A DNA stretch of 64,000 nucleotides from Candidatus Zixiibacteriota bacterium (GCA_030615745.1 JAUWYR010000007.1:1-64000), one strand, 5' to 3'. Positions 35,138-45,143 are shown, counted from the stretch's first letter. Notes: generated by a model from the letters alone, not told the origin. Translations and numbers: made by a program.

Positions 35138-36290
35138 TCATATGAAAAGATCTTTTGGACAGAAGGTTTACCATCTCGTCAACCAGATAAGATGTTGCCT
35201 CTGGTTGAGATAGTCTTTTTGATGCCTCTGCCATTTTTTTTAGCCTTTGTTCATCCTTTAAAAGTTCCAAGACTATTTTAAAAAGGGTTCTGCCGTTCAA
35301 ATCCTTTTGTAAAATGATCTCAGCTGCTCCCCCTTTTTTTAAAGATTCCGCATTATGTCTTTGATGGTCAGAAGCTGCAAAAGGATAAGGGATCAACAAA
35401 GCTGGCTTGCCACAACATAAAATCTCAGCTAAAGTCAAAGCACCTGCTCTCGATACTAAAAGATCAGAGACTTTATAAGCTTCGCTCATATTTTCAATAA
35501 ATGAAAGAACAGAAATTTTTGATTTATATACTTTCACCATATCTTTGATCCTTAGATAATCTGATTTACCAGTCTGCCATAAAATCTGGATATCTTTTTC
35601 TTTTTCCAACAAATCCAGTCCATCTAACAAAGCATCATTTATCGCCTTAGAGCCCTGACTTCCACCCAAAATAAAGACCGTTTTTTTATCAGATTCCAAA
35701 TTGAATTTTTTTAAAGAATTTTTTTTTCCTCCTTCTTTTTCTATCTCTTGATCTTCGATGAATCCTTCGGATATATCTTCCCTTACTGGATTCCCGATTA
35801 CCTTTAGATTCTTTTTTTTGGTAAAATATTTTATAGACTCAGGGTAAGCCAAGCATACCCGGTCTGCCCATAAAGATAAAATCCTGGTTGAGATTCCAGG
35901 ATAGGAGTTCTGCTCCTGGATAAGGCTGGGGATATTTTTCAAGCTTGCTAAAAATACAACTGGGAAGCTCACATATCCTCCTGTCCCCACTACAAGATCA
36001 GGAGAGATACCTTTTAAGATCTGATAAGATTGCAAAAGAGATAGGAGCACGTAAAAAGGGAAAAGGAATATCTTGAAATCAAGCCTCCTTTTTATACCTT
36101 TAATTTTAATGTAATACAACTTAAAACCTCGTTTTAAAACCACCTTCGCCTCCAACCCTCTTTTTGTGCCCACGAAAAACACCTCAGATTCGGGATAACG
36201 TTTTTTAAACTCCTCGGCCATAGCAATAGCTGGGAATAAATGTCCTCCAGTTCCTCCTCCGGCAAAGATAACTTTTACTTTTTTCTCCAT
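35130..36290 (-). CDS. murG: Lipid II synthase MurG
   Basis: 386 residues. It transfers GlcNAc from UDP-GlcNAc to lipid I at the inner face of the membrane. Motifs: FAGGGTGGHLFPAIAMAEE, GTGGYVSFPV, EQNSYPG, the donor loop GGSQGSKAIND and SRAGALTLAEI. It carries an extra ~20-residue polar stretch (SEGFIEDQEIEKEGG) between GNPVRED and the second domain. The DNA of that stretch is a dispersed repeat (35743-35772). It overlaps ftsW by 16 bp. All core motifs are intact, so the insertion in the linker is probably tolerated. Confidence 0.95.
   Translation of the reverse strand: MEKKVKVIFAGGGTGGHLFPAIAMAEEFKKRYPESEVFFVGTKRGLEAKVVLKRGFKLYYIKIKGIKRRLDFKIFLFPFYVLLSLLQSYQILKGISPDLVVGTGGYVSFPVVFLASLKNIPSLIQEQNSYPGISTRILSLWADRVCLAYPESIKYFTKKKNLKVIGNPVREDISEGFIEDQEIEKEGGKKNSLKKFNLESDKKTVFILGGSQGSKAINDALLDGLDLLEKEKDIQILWQTGKSDYLRIKDMVKVYKSKISVLSFIENMSEAYKVSDLLVSRAGALTLAEILCCGKPALLIPYPFAASDHQRHNAESLKKGGAAEIILQKDLNGRTLFKIVLELLKDEQRLKKMAEASKRLSQPEATSYLVDEMVNLLSKRSFHMNA
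35743..35772. repeat. 30-bp dispersed repeat inside murG
   Basis: ATCTCTTGATCTTCGATGAA then TCCTTCGGAT. It matches 15701-15730 at 29 of 30 bases; the last 15 bases recur inverted at 60773-60787. It is read in frame by murG. Confidence 0.85.
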
Positions 36291-37408
36291 CTAAAAGATT
36301 TAGAATAAAATCTTTTGTTTTTAAAAGATTTTTGTTGAGAGATATTCAACAAAATCCCTGCTCCGCACATAGCCAAAACCAGAGATGATCCTCCATAGCT
36401 TAAGAACGGAAAAGGTATCCCGGTTGTGGGAAGAAGCCCTAAAACCACACCCGAGTTAATTAACACACCTAAAATTATGGTTGAGGTGATACCAAAAGCT
36501 AAAAGGAATCCGAAACGATCAGGAGCAGATAAACAGATTTTTATTCCCCTCAAGCCGAAGATGAAAAGTAAGAGCATAATTCCAAAGGTGGCAACAAATC
36601 CACCTTCCTCTCCAATAGCTGAGAATATGAAGTCGGTATGAGGTTCAGGCAAAAAGAACAACTTCTGCCTGCCATCACCGAGCCCTTTTCCATAAAGACC
36701 TCCACTTCCAAGACCTATAACAGATTGCTTGAGCTGATAGCTTCCTTCTAAAGGGTCCTCAATAGAACGGATATAATCTTTTACCCGATCTTTCTCGTAG
36801 CCCAAGCCGAAGACAAAAAGAGATCCTAAAAGGAAAACCGGAAGGATTAAGATTAAAAGATGTCTCAATTTAGCTCCTCCTACAAAAAGCAAAAGGACTG
36901 AACCGCAACCGATAGAGAATATAGCTCCTAAATGAGGCTGATTGATTATCAAAAGAAAAGCAAAACTTAAGATGAGAAAATAAGGGACCAAAAGATGTTT
37001 GAACTTTTTGATTTTCACACCCTTTCTGACCAAAGATGCGGAGATAAATAAAACAAGAGAGTATTTAAAAAATTCAGAGGGCTGAAAACCTATACCACCA
37101 AATCTGAGCCACCTTTTAACTCCCTTGGTAGGCTCAAAAAATAAAACCGCAACCAGAAGGACCAAAGATAAAACAAGAGACAGATTAGCTAAAAATTTGA
37201 GCTTATGGTAGTCCAAACTTTTAAAAATAAAAAGCAAAACAAAAGAGAGGGTAACCCATAAGATCTGTTTTTTCAGAAAGTAGAGGGAGGTCTTAAAACC
37301 AGAATCAGCCACAAAAGCAGATGAGGAATATATCATCACCGAACCGAAGATGACCAGTATCATCACAATCAAAAGAATACCATAGTCTGGAGAATTGCTA
37401 TATTTCAT
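36275..37408 (-). CDS. ftsW: Divisome peptidoglycan polymerase FtsW
   Basis: 377 residues. SEDS-family lipid II polymerase working with FtsI in septation. About ten membrane segments; GIGFQPSEFFKYSLVLF, INQPHLGAIFSIG, GLGSGGLYGKGLGDG, LPEPHTDFIFSAIGEE and PFPFLSYGGSSLV. ATG 37408 is preceded by GGAG at proper spacing; the longer frame to 37504 lies inside murD. It overlaps murD by 11 bp and murG by 16 bp. Confidence 0.95.
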   Translation of the reverse strand: MKYSNSPDYGILLIVMILVIFGSVMIYSSSAFVADSGFKTSLYFLKKQILWVTLSFVLLFIFKSLDYHKLKFLANLSLVLSLVLLVAVLFFEPTKGVKRWLRFGGIGFQPSEFFKYSLVLFISASLVRKGVKIKKFKHLLVPYFLILSFAFLLIINQPHLGAIFSIGCGSVLLLFVGGAKLRHLLILILPVFLLGSLFVFGLGYEKDRVKDYIRSIEDPLEGSYQLKQSVIGLGSGGLYGKGLGDGRQKLFFLPEPHTDFIFSAIGEEGGFVATFGIMLLLFIFGLRGIKICLSAPDRFGFLLAFGITSTIILGVLINSGVVLGLLPTTGIPFPFLSYGGSSLVLAMCGAGILLNISQQKSFKNKRFYSKSFRWRKK

Positions 37409-38768
37409 CTTTTTTCTCCATAACTTTTGATTTAAAAACTTTTCCTCTATGTTCGTAGTTTTCAAACATATCGAAGCTTGAACATCCTGGTGAGAGAAGG
37501 ACACAGTCTTTTGGTTTAGCTTTACTATAAGCCATATCCACTGCTTCTCCTATATCCTGGGCAAAAGATGATGGAACTAAATCGCCTAATTGAAATTTAA
37601 TTTTATCTTTAGCCTCCCCTAAAAGTATCAAGTGTTTAACCTTTTCTTGAACAAGTGGTTTTAATTTAGTAAAATCTCCTCCTTTATCTCTCCCACCCAA
37701 AAGAAGAATAATCGGGCAGTCAAAGCTTTCAAGCGCATACCACACAGAGTTCACATTGGTTGCTTTCGAATCGTTTACAAATTTTACCCCAGAAAAAGTT
37801 AAAACCTCCTCCAGTCTGTGCTCTACCCCTGGGAAGGTTTCCAAAGCCTTAGCTATTGCCTCAGTTTTCACACCAAGAACCTTGGCAATGCAGGTGGCAC
37901 AGGCTGTGTTGGAAAGATTATGTGGTCCTTTTATTCTAATTTTATCAATATCAATCACTATCTCCTCTTTGCCAAAAAATCTAAATACAAGCTCATTTTC
38001 TTTAACAAAGACCCCTTGTTCCGGTCGATTTTGGGTGCTGAAGAAAAGCTTCTGGGCTTTAACAATGCTATCCAGAAATCTTGTTTCAGTATCATCTGAA
38101 TTCAAAATGGCAAAATCGTCTTTGGTTTGATTTTCAAAGATTTTTAACTTTGCCTCTTTATAAGATTTCAGATCAGGGTATCTGTCCAGATGGTCAGGGG
38201 TTATATTAAGCACTGCTGCTATCTCAGGATGAAACTCATCGATTTTTTCAAGCTGAAAACTGGAAAGCTCCAAGACAACTATATGCTTTTGGGAGAGGTC
38301 TTCTGTAACTTTTGAAAATGGTAGACCTATATTCCCACAAACTACAAACTTTTTGCCATCCTCTTTTAAAATCTCACCTAAAAGGGTAGCTGTGGTGGTC
38401 TTTCCATTTGAACCTGTTATCCCCACTACCCTCCCCTGGCTTAACCAGTATGCCACCTCGATCTCAGAGTAGATCGGGATTTTTTGATTTTGTGCCCCCT
38501 TTAATAAAGGGAGATCAGTTGGCACTCCAGGACTTAAAACGATAAAATCTTTTCCCTCTAATGCTTTCTGGGTGTGTGCACCTGTTTCCCAATCGATTTT
38601 AAGTCTTTTTAGCTCCTCAAATTCTAATTCCTTTTCCATATCCTTTTTAAGTTCAGTCACAAAAACATCTGCGCCGAATTTTTTCAAAAGAGAAGCTACA
38701 GCCAGACCGGATTTTCCCGCTCCAAAAACAGTTACCTTTTTCCCTGCAATTTTTTGTTTTCTTTCCAT
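37398..38768 (-). CDS. murD: UDP-N-acetylmuramoyl-L-alanine--D-glutamate ligase
   Basis: 456 residues. It adds D-Glu to UDP-MurNAc-Ala. Motifs: VTVFGAGKSGLAVASLL, the ATP loop GITGSNGKTTTATLLGE, NITPDHLDRYPDL, NDSKATNVNSV and LSPGCSSFDMFENYEHRG. It lies 3 bp after mraY and overlaps ftsW by 11 bp. Confidence 0.96.
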   Translation of the reverse strand: MERKQKIAGKKVTVFGAGKSGLAVASLLKKFGADVFVTELKKDMEKELEFEELKRLKIDWETGAHTQKALEGKDFIVLSPGVPTDLPLLKGAQNQKIPIYSEIEVAYWLSQGRVVGITGSNGKTTTATLLGEILKEDGKKFVVCGNIGLPFSKVTEDLSQKHIVVLELSSFQLEKIDEFHPEIAAVLNITPDHLDRYPDLKSYKEAKLKIFENQTKDDFAILNSDDTETRFLDSIVKAQKLFFSTQNRPEQGVFVKENELVFRFFGKEEIVIDIDKIRIKGPHNLSNTACATCIAKVLGVKTEAIAKALETFPGVEHRLEEVLTFSGVKFVNDSKATNVNSVWYALESFDCPIILLLGGRDKGGDFTKLKPLVQEKVKHLILLGEAKDKIKFQLGDLVPSSFAQDIGEAVDMAYSKAKPKDCVLLSPGCSSFDMFENYEHRGKVFKSKVMEKKDEI

Positions 38769-38771
38769 CTT

Positions 38772-39857
38772 TTATCTAATCTTCAGTGTGCTTAAAGTCA
38801 GAAGTGCACAGATGGCGCCGATTATCCACAATCTAATTACCACTTTAGACTCTTTCCATCCCAAAAGTTCGAAATGATGATGAAGGGGAGCCATTTTGAA
38901 CACCCTTATTTTTTTCCACTTATAGAAGAAAACCTGTATTATTACTGACAAAGCCTCAGCCACAAAGACCCCACCCACTATCACCAACAGAAGTTCCTTT
39001 TTGACCAAGACCGCGATCAATCCCAAAGAGCCTCCTAAAGCTAAAGCTCCGGTATCACCCATAAAGACATCCGCAGGGTGGGAATTGAACCATAGAAAAC
39101 CCAAGGAAGCGCCGATAATAGCTCCACAGAAAATAGTCAACTCACCGCTTCCCTCTAAGTAGGTGACAGCTAAATACCGACTGAAATCAACTCTTCCGGT
39201 GATATAACACAATCCAGCAAAGGCAACTGCACAAAGACCAATAAGACCTATAGCCAGCCCATCTAATCCATCAGTTAAATTGACCGCATTTGAAGAACCA
39301 GTGATCACAAGCCAGACAAAAAGGATGTAAAAAATACCAAAATCCAATACCCAGTTTTTGAAAAAAGGGATCTCAGTTGTGGTCCCGAAATTGATTGATG
39401 GTGGATGTAAAAGAAGGATAATTCCTAAAATAACCCCTAAAGCTGTCTGTCCAACAAGCTTTTTTCTTCCTACCATCCCCTTTGGCTTTAGCTTCACAGC
39501 TTTGAGATAGTCATCCATAAAGCCTAAAAGACCAAGCCAGATCGTGGTCAAAAGTATTAAATGTATGTATGGATTTGTAAGGTCTGCCCAAAGGACAGTG
39601 GGCACAACCACCGAGAGCAATATTATAAGTCCTCCCATGGTTGGCGTCCCCTCCTTCGCCAAGTGCGTGGCTGGCCCCTCTGCCCTGATCTTCTCCGCTA
39701 TCTTTCTCTCCCTTAACTTCCTTATTATCATGGGTCCAAAAATCAAACTTAAAAGAAGCGCAGTTAAAGTAGCATAGGCTGCCCGAAAGGTTATATATCT
39801 AAATATGTTGAAAAATGAGATAGATGAACTTAACGGATATAAAAGATGATAAAACAT
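38772..39857 (-). CDS. mraY: Phospho-N-acetylmuramoyl-pentapeptide transferase
   Basis: 361 residues, about ten membrane segments. It makes lipid I from UDP-MurNAc-pentapeptide and undecaprenyl phosphate. Motifs: GTPTMGGLIILLSV, NAVNLTDGLDGLAIG, FMGDTGALALGGSLG and APLHHHFELLGWKES. ATG 39857, one base past the murF stop, gives the family's normal N-terminus; the longer frame to 39962 lies within murF. Confidence 0.96.
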   Translation of the reverse strand: MFYHLLYPLSSSISFFNIFRYITFRAAYATLTALLLSLIFGPMIIRKLRERKIAEKIRAEGPATHLAKEGTPTMGGLIILLSVVVPTVLWADLTNPYIHLILLTTIWLGLLGFMDDYLKAVKLKPKGMVGRKKLVGQTALGVILGIILLLHPPSINFGTTTEIPFFKNWVLDFGIFYILFVWLVITGSSNAVNLTDGLDGLAIGLIGLCAVAFAGLCYITGRVDFSRYLAVTYLEGSGELTIFCGAIIGASLGFLWFNSHPADVFMGDTGALALGGSLGLIAVLVKKELLLVIVGGVFVAEALSVIIQVFFYKWKKIRVFKMAPLHHHFELLGWKESKVVIRLWIIGAICALLTLSTLKIR

Positions 39858-39858
39858 A

Positions 39859-41271
39859 TTAAATTTTTCTATTTTTTGCGGACGCATCAAGAGATAAAGC
39901 ATCCACCACTTTTTCAAGCTCCATTTTCCTCGAGCCTTTAACCAACAATAAATCTCCATCACAAAGATTTTTTGAAAGATAAGAAATTACCTCACCTCTA
40001 TCTGAGAAGCTTAAGATTTTTGTTTTGTTCATATTAGATTCTTTTGCAGACTGAGCAATAAACTCAGAGAGATTGCCAAAAGTCAAAAGAAGGTCAACAT
40101 CTGATTGGGGGATGAGCTTGCCAATTTCTCTGTGAAAGTGTTTGCTTTTCTCACCTAACTCAAGCATATCACCTAACAAAGCGATCTTTCTACCTTTGTT
40201 TTCCATCCTTTTCAAGGTCTCTAAAGCAAATTTAACTGAAACCGGATTAGCGTTATAGGAATCATTTATCACCCTTATTTTTCCGATCTCAACTAATTCC
40301 ATTCTAAACTCAGAAGGGGTATATTTTTCCAAAGCGGTCTTTATATCTTCTTTTTTCAAACCTAACCTTTCTCCAACAGCAAAAGCTGCCAAGGCATTGT
40401 AGATATTATGTTCTCCCAAAAGCTTCAGTTCTATGCGGAAATCATTTAAAGTAAAGCTAACCCATCCTCTCTCTGAAAAACGAACATCCTTTGCAAAATA
40501 ATCTGCTCTGTTTCTAATTCCGAAAGTGATAGCTTTTAATTTATTTTTTTGAATTTTTTCAGAGATGATTTTGTCATCAATATTTAAGATTGCAACACCC
40601 TCTAAATTTATTCCATCTAAAAGCTCAAATTTTGCTTTTGCTATCCTTTCCAAAGACCTCATCGATTCAAGATGAGCTGGCCCGATATTTGTTACAACAC
40701 CTATATCAGGTGAGACAATCTCAGTTAAAACGCCAATTTGACCCAAATCGGTTGTTCCGAGCTCTACTACCAAAGCCTCGATTTCAGGTGTTAATTGAAA
40801 CAAAGTCAAAGGAATTCCCACTAAATTGTTGTAGCTTTTTGGAGATTTTAAAACCGAGTATTTTCCCTCAAGCACTTTAGCGACCATATCCTTTGTGGTG
40901 GTCTTTCCATTGGTTCCGGTTATCGCTACAGTTTTGAGATCAAACTTCTCTCTATACCATTTAGCTATTTCACCTAAAGAGGACTTAGTATCATCGACTG
41001 CAAAAAAGAAAACATTTCCTTTTGCATAATCTTTAAACTCTTTAGCTTTTTTCTCTTTTACAACAACTCCTTTTGCTCCCTTTTGGATTGCATCCTTTAC
41101 GAAGTCATGACCATTGAACCTCTCCCCTTTTAAAGCAAAAAAGATGTTATCTTGTTGAATAGTTCTCGAATCAATAGAAATACCCTGGAAAAGTATATTT
41201 TCGTCGTATGGGAAATTCAGAATTTTCGCATTTGTAACATCTTTTAGATCTTTTAAACTAAGCTTTATCAT
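39859..41271 (-). CDS. murF: UDP-MurNAc-tripeptide--D-Ala-D-Ala ligase
   Basis: 470 residues. It adds D-Ala-D-Ala to complete the UDP-MurNAc-pentapeptide. Motifs: FFALKGERFNGHDF, the ATP loop VAITGTNGKTTTKDMVAK, NIGPAHLESMRSLE, NDSYNANPVS and LGDMLELGEKSKHFH. It overlaps murE by 14 bp. ddl, which makes its D-Ala-D-Ala substrate, is not in the window. Confidence 0.95.
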   Translation of the reverse strand: MIKLSLKDLKDVTNAKILNFPYDENILFQGISIDSRTIQQDNIFFALKGERFNGHDFVKDAIQKGAKGVVVKEKKAKEFKDYAKGNVFFFAVDDTKSSLGEIAKWYREKFDLKTVAITGTNGKTTTKDMVAKVLEGKYSVLKSPKSYNNLVGIPLTLFQLTPEIEALVVELGTTDLGQIGVLTEIVSPDIGVVTNIGPAHLESMRSLERIAKAKFELLDGINLEGVAILNIDDKIISEKIQKNKLKAITFGIRNRADYFAKDVRFSERGWVSFTLNDFRIELKLLGEHNIYNALAAFAVGERLGLKKEDIKTALEKYTPSEFRMELVEIGKIRVINDSYNANPVSVKFALETLKRMENKGRKIALLGDMLELGEKSKHFHREIGKLIPQSDVDLLLTFGNLSEFIAQSAKESNMNKTKILSFSDRGEVISYLSKNLCDGDLLLVKGSRKMELEKVVDALSLDASAKNRKI

Positions 41272-42772
41272 AAAAAAATATTGGGTTTTTCTTTTTTATC
41301 CCCTTTTCTTTAAAGAATTTTTTAACCTCTTCTTTATCAGAGAAATGGATTTTCCTTTTACCTAAGATCTGATAGTCCTCATGTCCCTTGCCTGCTATAA
41401 TAACAGTGTCATTTTCTTTTGCTAACTCCAAGGCATGCTTTATAGCTTTTTTTCTATCAACTAAAAGCTCGACCTCTTTTTTGTGTTCTGTCCCTTGATA
41501 TATCTGTTGAACAATAGCTTCTGGATCCTCGGTTCTCGGATTATCCGAGGTTATTATAACCCGATCAGCTAAATCTGATGCTATCTTACCCATAATAGGT
41601 CTTTTTCCTTTGTCCCTGTCTCCACCACATCCAAAAACCAGAATTAAATTACCTTTGGTGATCTCTTTAGCATCCTCCAGAACCTTTTCCAAGGCATCAG
41701 GGGTATGAGCATAATCTATCAAAACATTATATTTCTGGCCTAAAACAATCCTTTCCATCCTTCCAGAAACATCCCTGAAAGATTCCAATCCCTTTTTTAT
41801 AGTGGATAGGTCAATCCCCAGGGCTACACAGCAGGTGACACTTGCCAGTGCATTGTAAAGGTTTAATTTGCCTAAGACATCCAGATTTATCTTTTCTTCT
41901 CCGAGCGGTGTTGAAAGATTTAGCTTTGTTCCAGAAAGTTCACTTCTAAACTCCACAGGAAAAACATCACCATCCCCCTTTTTTAGAGAATAAGTGAGCT
42001 TGGGAACTTTAGCTTTGCTTTCAAAAAATTCCCAATTTGGGTCATCACGGTTTAAAATAGCCCATTTATCATCCTCTTTTAATTTTTCGAAAAGAATCCC
42101 CTTTGCTTCTCTATAGGACTCAAAGGTCTTGTGAAAATCTAAGTGGTCCCTGGTGAGATTTGTGAAAATCCCGATATCAAAATCAACATCCTCTACTCTA
42201 TGCAAGGCTAAAGAATGAGAGGAGACCTCCATAACAACATAAGAGATTCTTTCAGATACCATCTGGTAAAGGATTCTATGCAGGTCCAAAGACTCAGGTG
42301 TGGTGTGGAAAGCTTGGATTTTCTTCTGGTCGATTATGTGGGCAATAGTTCCAATTAAACCAACCTTTTTTTTCGCACCTTCGAGAATCGATTTGATCAT
42401 ATAAGTTGTAGTAGTTTTGCCATTGGTTCCAGTTACACCGATAACTTTGAGTCTTTTTGAAGGAAAGTGATAAAATCTATCAGAGATTTGAGAAAGCGCA
42501 ACTCTTGTGTTAGAAACAACTATCTCTGCTTTTAAGGAAGGCTTTAGTTTTTCAAAAAATCCCCGGGACTTTTCAACCACAACTGCTACCGCACCTTCTT
42601 CTGTAGCCTCGGGGATGAAATCATGACCGTCAAATTCTTTACCTTCGATCGCGACAAAAAGGTCATTTTTTGATACATTTCTCGAATCATACTCCACCTT
42701 TTCGATTTTTATATCAGTGTCACCTGAAATTCTTTTGATTTTAACTCCCTTTAAAAGCTCAGCTAATATCAT
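41258..42772 (-). CDS. murE: UDP-MurNAc-Ala-Glu ligase, probably meso-DAP-adding
   Basis: 504 residues. It adds the third amino acid of the stem peptide. Motifs: the ATP loop VTGTNGKTTTTYMIKS, NLTRDHLDFHKTFESY, IDYAHTPDALEKVL and SDNPRTEDP. The DNPR motif marks enzymes that add meso-diaminopimelate rather than lysine, so the wall is predicted to be DAP type. It is 18 bp after ftsI and overlaps murF by 14 bp. Confidence 0.95.
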   Translation of the reverse strand: MILAELLKGVKIKRISGDTDIKIEKVEYDSRNVSKNDLFVAIEGKEFDGHDFIPEATEEGAVAVVVEKSRGFFEKLKPSLKAEIVVSNTRVALSQISDRFYHFPSKRLKVIGVTGTNGKTTTTYMIKSILEGAKKKVGLIGTIAHIIDQKKIQAFHTTPESLDLHRILYQMVSERISYVVMEVSSHSLALHRVEDVDFDIGIFTNLTRDHLDFHKTFESYREAKGILFEKLKEDDKWAILNRDDPNWEFFESKAKVPKLTYSLKKGDGDVFPVEFRSELSGTKLNLSTPLGEEKINLDVLGKLNLYNALASVTCCVALGIDLSTIKKGLESFRDVSGRMERIVLGQKYNVLIDYAHTPDALEKVLEDAKEITKGNLILVFGCGGDRDKGKRPIMGKIASDLADRVIITSDNPRTEDPEAIVQQIYQGTEHKKEVELLVDRKKAIKHALELAKENDTVIIAGKGHEDYQILGKRKIHFSDKEEVKKFFKEKGIKKKNPIFFYDKA

Positions 42773-42790
42773 ATCTGAAAATCCTTTGGT

Positions 42791-44722
42791 CTATTTTGGC
42801 TCACATTTTATCACACATATTTGTTCTCGAGAAATCAAAGTCCCGGCTTCAGGCTCTTGATTTGCCACAATACCGCTTCCTGAAAGTCTGAAATCGACAT
42901 CATAGCTTGATAAAATCAAGGCTGCTTCTCGAGCAGTTAGTCCAGTCACATCAGGCACCTTTAAAAGTTTTTCTTTGGATAACTCCTTACCTGAATATAA
43001 ATCTTTTTCAACATCTTTTTCAGAGTTTTTTTCGATTATAACTTTTTCAGAGGAGGCAAAAGGGGTTTTTTGCAAAGAGAAGATCTTAGATACGATACTT
43101 TTGAAAGCAGGTCCTGCGGTCTGCCCTCCAAAGTGTTTGCCTTTAGGATTATCCAGAGTAACCAGCCCAATTATCTTGGGGTCTTCTACCGGAAAAAAGC
43201 CTACAAAGGATGCGATATATTCTCCATCTTTATACCCTCCATTAACTAAATCAGGCTTCTGGGCAGTGCCTGTCTTTCCACCAATGGAAATTCCATCTAT
43301 TTTCGCCTCCATTCCAGTTCCACGCGAGACTACATCTTTCAAAAAATCAACAAGTATTCTTGAGGTCCTTTCACTTATCACTCGTCTTCTTACTGTTGGA
43401 CCGAACTTTTTTTCAGGTTTATCATTCTGGTCTAAAACTTTTTTGACAACATAAGGCTTCATTAAGAATCCTCCATTAACTACCGCAGCATAAGCTGTTA
43501 TGAGTTGAATAGCTGTCAAGGAGACTCCCTGCCCTACAGAGAAAACTGATAGGGTATAATCTGATAATTTGCTCGAAGAGGGTAAAAAACCTTTTGATTC
43601 GCCAGGTAGGTCGATTCCGGTTTTCTCACCGAATCCAAATTTTTTGACATATTTTAAAAAGTTTTCCTTTCCCACCTCAAGCGTGACCTTTGCAATTCCT
43701 ATATTGCTGGAAAAAACTAATGCCTCTTTGAACGTGATCCATTCATGAGGTTTATGATCGTGCAGAATCTTTCCTTTTATATTAAAAACACCCTTTTCAG
43801 CATAGATTTTATCCTCTGGTCTTTTTATCCCTTGCTCCAAAGCAGCAGCAGAACAGACGATTTTAAAAGTTGACCCGGGCTCGAAGTTGTCAGATATCGC
43901 TCTGTTTTTTACAGGAAAAGTCGATTCTTTTTTATTAGAGCAAAAAGCTAAAGCTAATATTTCCCCTGTTTTTGGATTCATCAAAATCCCCGTTCCTTCA
44001 TCTGAATCAGTCTTTTTGATCGCTTTTTTCAGCTCCTCCTCAAGAATTGACTGAAGGTTTAAATCTAAGGTCAAAACTAAACTCTTCCCGGAAATTGGTG
44101 GCGTTATCGGATACTCCTCAGTAAAATAAGAGTTTCCAAAAGCATCCCTTAAAAATATACCCTCACCATTCTCTCCAGAAAGAATTTCGTTATAGCGGTA
44201 TTCTACTCCAGCCAATCCCTGATTATCAATATCGCAGAACCCTAAAATATCCTGGGCTAAAGGATAGTATGGATAGTATCTTTTTATCTCCTTTCTGAAA
44301 AAGACCCCTTTTAAATTCCAAGAGGAGATTTTTTCACTTTCCTCCTTTTCAGTTTTTCTTTTCAACCAGACAAATTTCTTTTCAGTTTTCAATTTGTTCT
44401 TTACTTTCTCTTTTGAGCAACCAGCAAGTTGAGAAAATTTTTCAGCTACTAAGTCTTTTTCCTCAACCTTTTTCGGCACTGCAAAAAATGAATGAGTAGG
44501 AAGATTAAAAGCTAAAACCTTCATATTGCGATCATAGACTATTCCTCTTTTAGCTTCTAAATTCATTCGAATAAGATGTTGACCTGTGGCGATTTTTTTG
44601 TATTTTTGGTGTTCTAATATCTGAATGGAAAAAACCCTGAAAACGATTACCCCCCATATAAAAAACCCAAAGAATAAGACTAAAAAAACCCTAATTCTAT
44701 CGCTTTTTGATCTATAGGTCAT
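42791..44722 (-). CDS. ftsI: Division transpeptidase FtsI (PBP3) with PASTA domain
   Basis: 643 residues. Class B PBP of the divisome. One N-terminal membrane anchor (residues ~12-30), RGIVYDRNMKVLAF, then transpeptidase motifs EPGSTFKIV (SxxK), SSN in VFSSNIGIA, and GGKTGTAQKP. The last ~55 residues (VPDVTGLTAREAALIL, then EPEAGTLISREQ) form a single PASTA domain. It overlaps ftsL by 11 bp. Longer than proteobacterial FtsI because of the PASTA tail. Confidence 0.95.
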   Translation of the reverse strand: MTYRSKSDRIRVFLVLFFGFFIWGVIVFRVFSIQILEHQKYKKIATGQHLIRMNLEAKRGIVYDRNMKVLAFNLPTHSFFAVPKKVEEKDLVAEKFSQLAGCSKEKVKNKLKTEKKFVWLKRKTEKEESEKISSWNLKGVFFRKEIKRYYPYYPLAQDILGFCDIDNQGLAGVEYRYNEILSGENGEGIFLRDAFGNSYFTEEYPITPPISGKSLVLTLDLNLQSILEEELKKAIKKTDSDEGTGILMNPKTGEILALAFCSNKKESTFPVKNRAISDNFEPGSTFKIVCSAAALEQGIKRPEDKIYAEKGVFNIKGKILHDHKPHEWITFKEALVFSSNIGIAKVTLEVGKENFLKYVKKFGFGEKTGIDLPGESKGFLPSSSKLSDYTLSVFSVGQGVSLTAIQLITAYAAVVNGGFLMKPYVVKKVLDQNDKPEKKFGPTVRRRVISERTSRILVDFLKDVVSRGTGMEAKIDGISIGGKTGTAQKPDLVNGGYKDGEYIASFVGFFPVEDPKIIGLVTLDNPKGKHFGGQTAGPAFKSIVSKIFSLQKTPFASSEKVIIEKNSEKDVEKDLYSGKELSKEKLLKVPDVTGLTAREAALILSSYDVDFRLSGSGIVANQEPEAGTLISREQICVIKCEPK

Positions 44723-45143
44723 CCTTTATCTCTTTTGCCTCCAGGCTACTTTGAGGTACATCCAAAAAATTATCTGCTAACTTTTTAAAATATTGGACAA
44801 GGTCAATTTTATTTTCCTTTTTTTTGGTTTTTATGAAATTACTTTCCTTTAAAAAAACGACCTGCTCTGTTTTGGGATAAGAAAGACCGAGCCTCAATTG
44901 AGCAATACTCTCAATTCTTTCAATTGAGGAAAGCTTTGCAAGCTCTATCTTTAGATACTTGCACTTTTTCTCCTTTTCTGCGATCTCTGATTTTATCCTT
45001 TTTATATCTTGAGTCAATTTCAGAGCTGTTACCCTTTGCCAGATATAACCTATGGCTAAAAAACCTAAAAAGATTAAGACAAAAAATATTTTGATAAAAT
45101 TAAAACCTCTTCTTTTGATATATTTTCTTTTGTTTCTTTTCAA
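44712..45143 (-). CDS. ftsL: FtsL-like division protein
   Basis: 143 residues. Small bitopic protein: a basic N-terminus (KRNKRKYIKRRG), one membrane segment (residues ~16-35), then a coiled coil (KLTQDIKRIKSEIAEKEKK) followed by SIERIESIAQLRLGLSYP, which fits the FtsL/DivIC pattern. The C-terminal ~40 residues are polar. It is placed by position between rsmH and ftsI, overlapping both. Confidence 0.85.
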   Translation of the reverse strand: MKRNKRKYIKRRGFNFIKIFFVLIFLGFLAIGYIWQRVTALKLTQDIKRIKSEIAEKEKKCKYLKIELAKLSSIERIESIAQLRLGLSYPKTEQVVFLKESNFIKTKKKENKIDLVQYFKKLADNFLDVPQSSLEAKEIKDDL

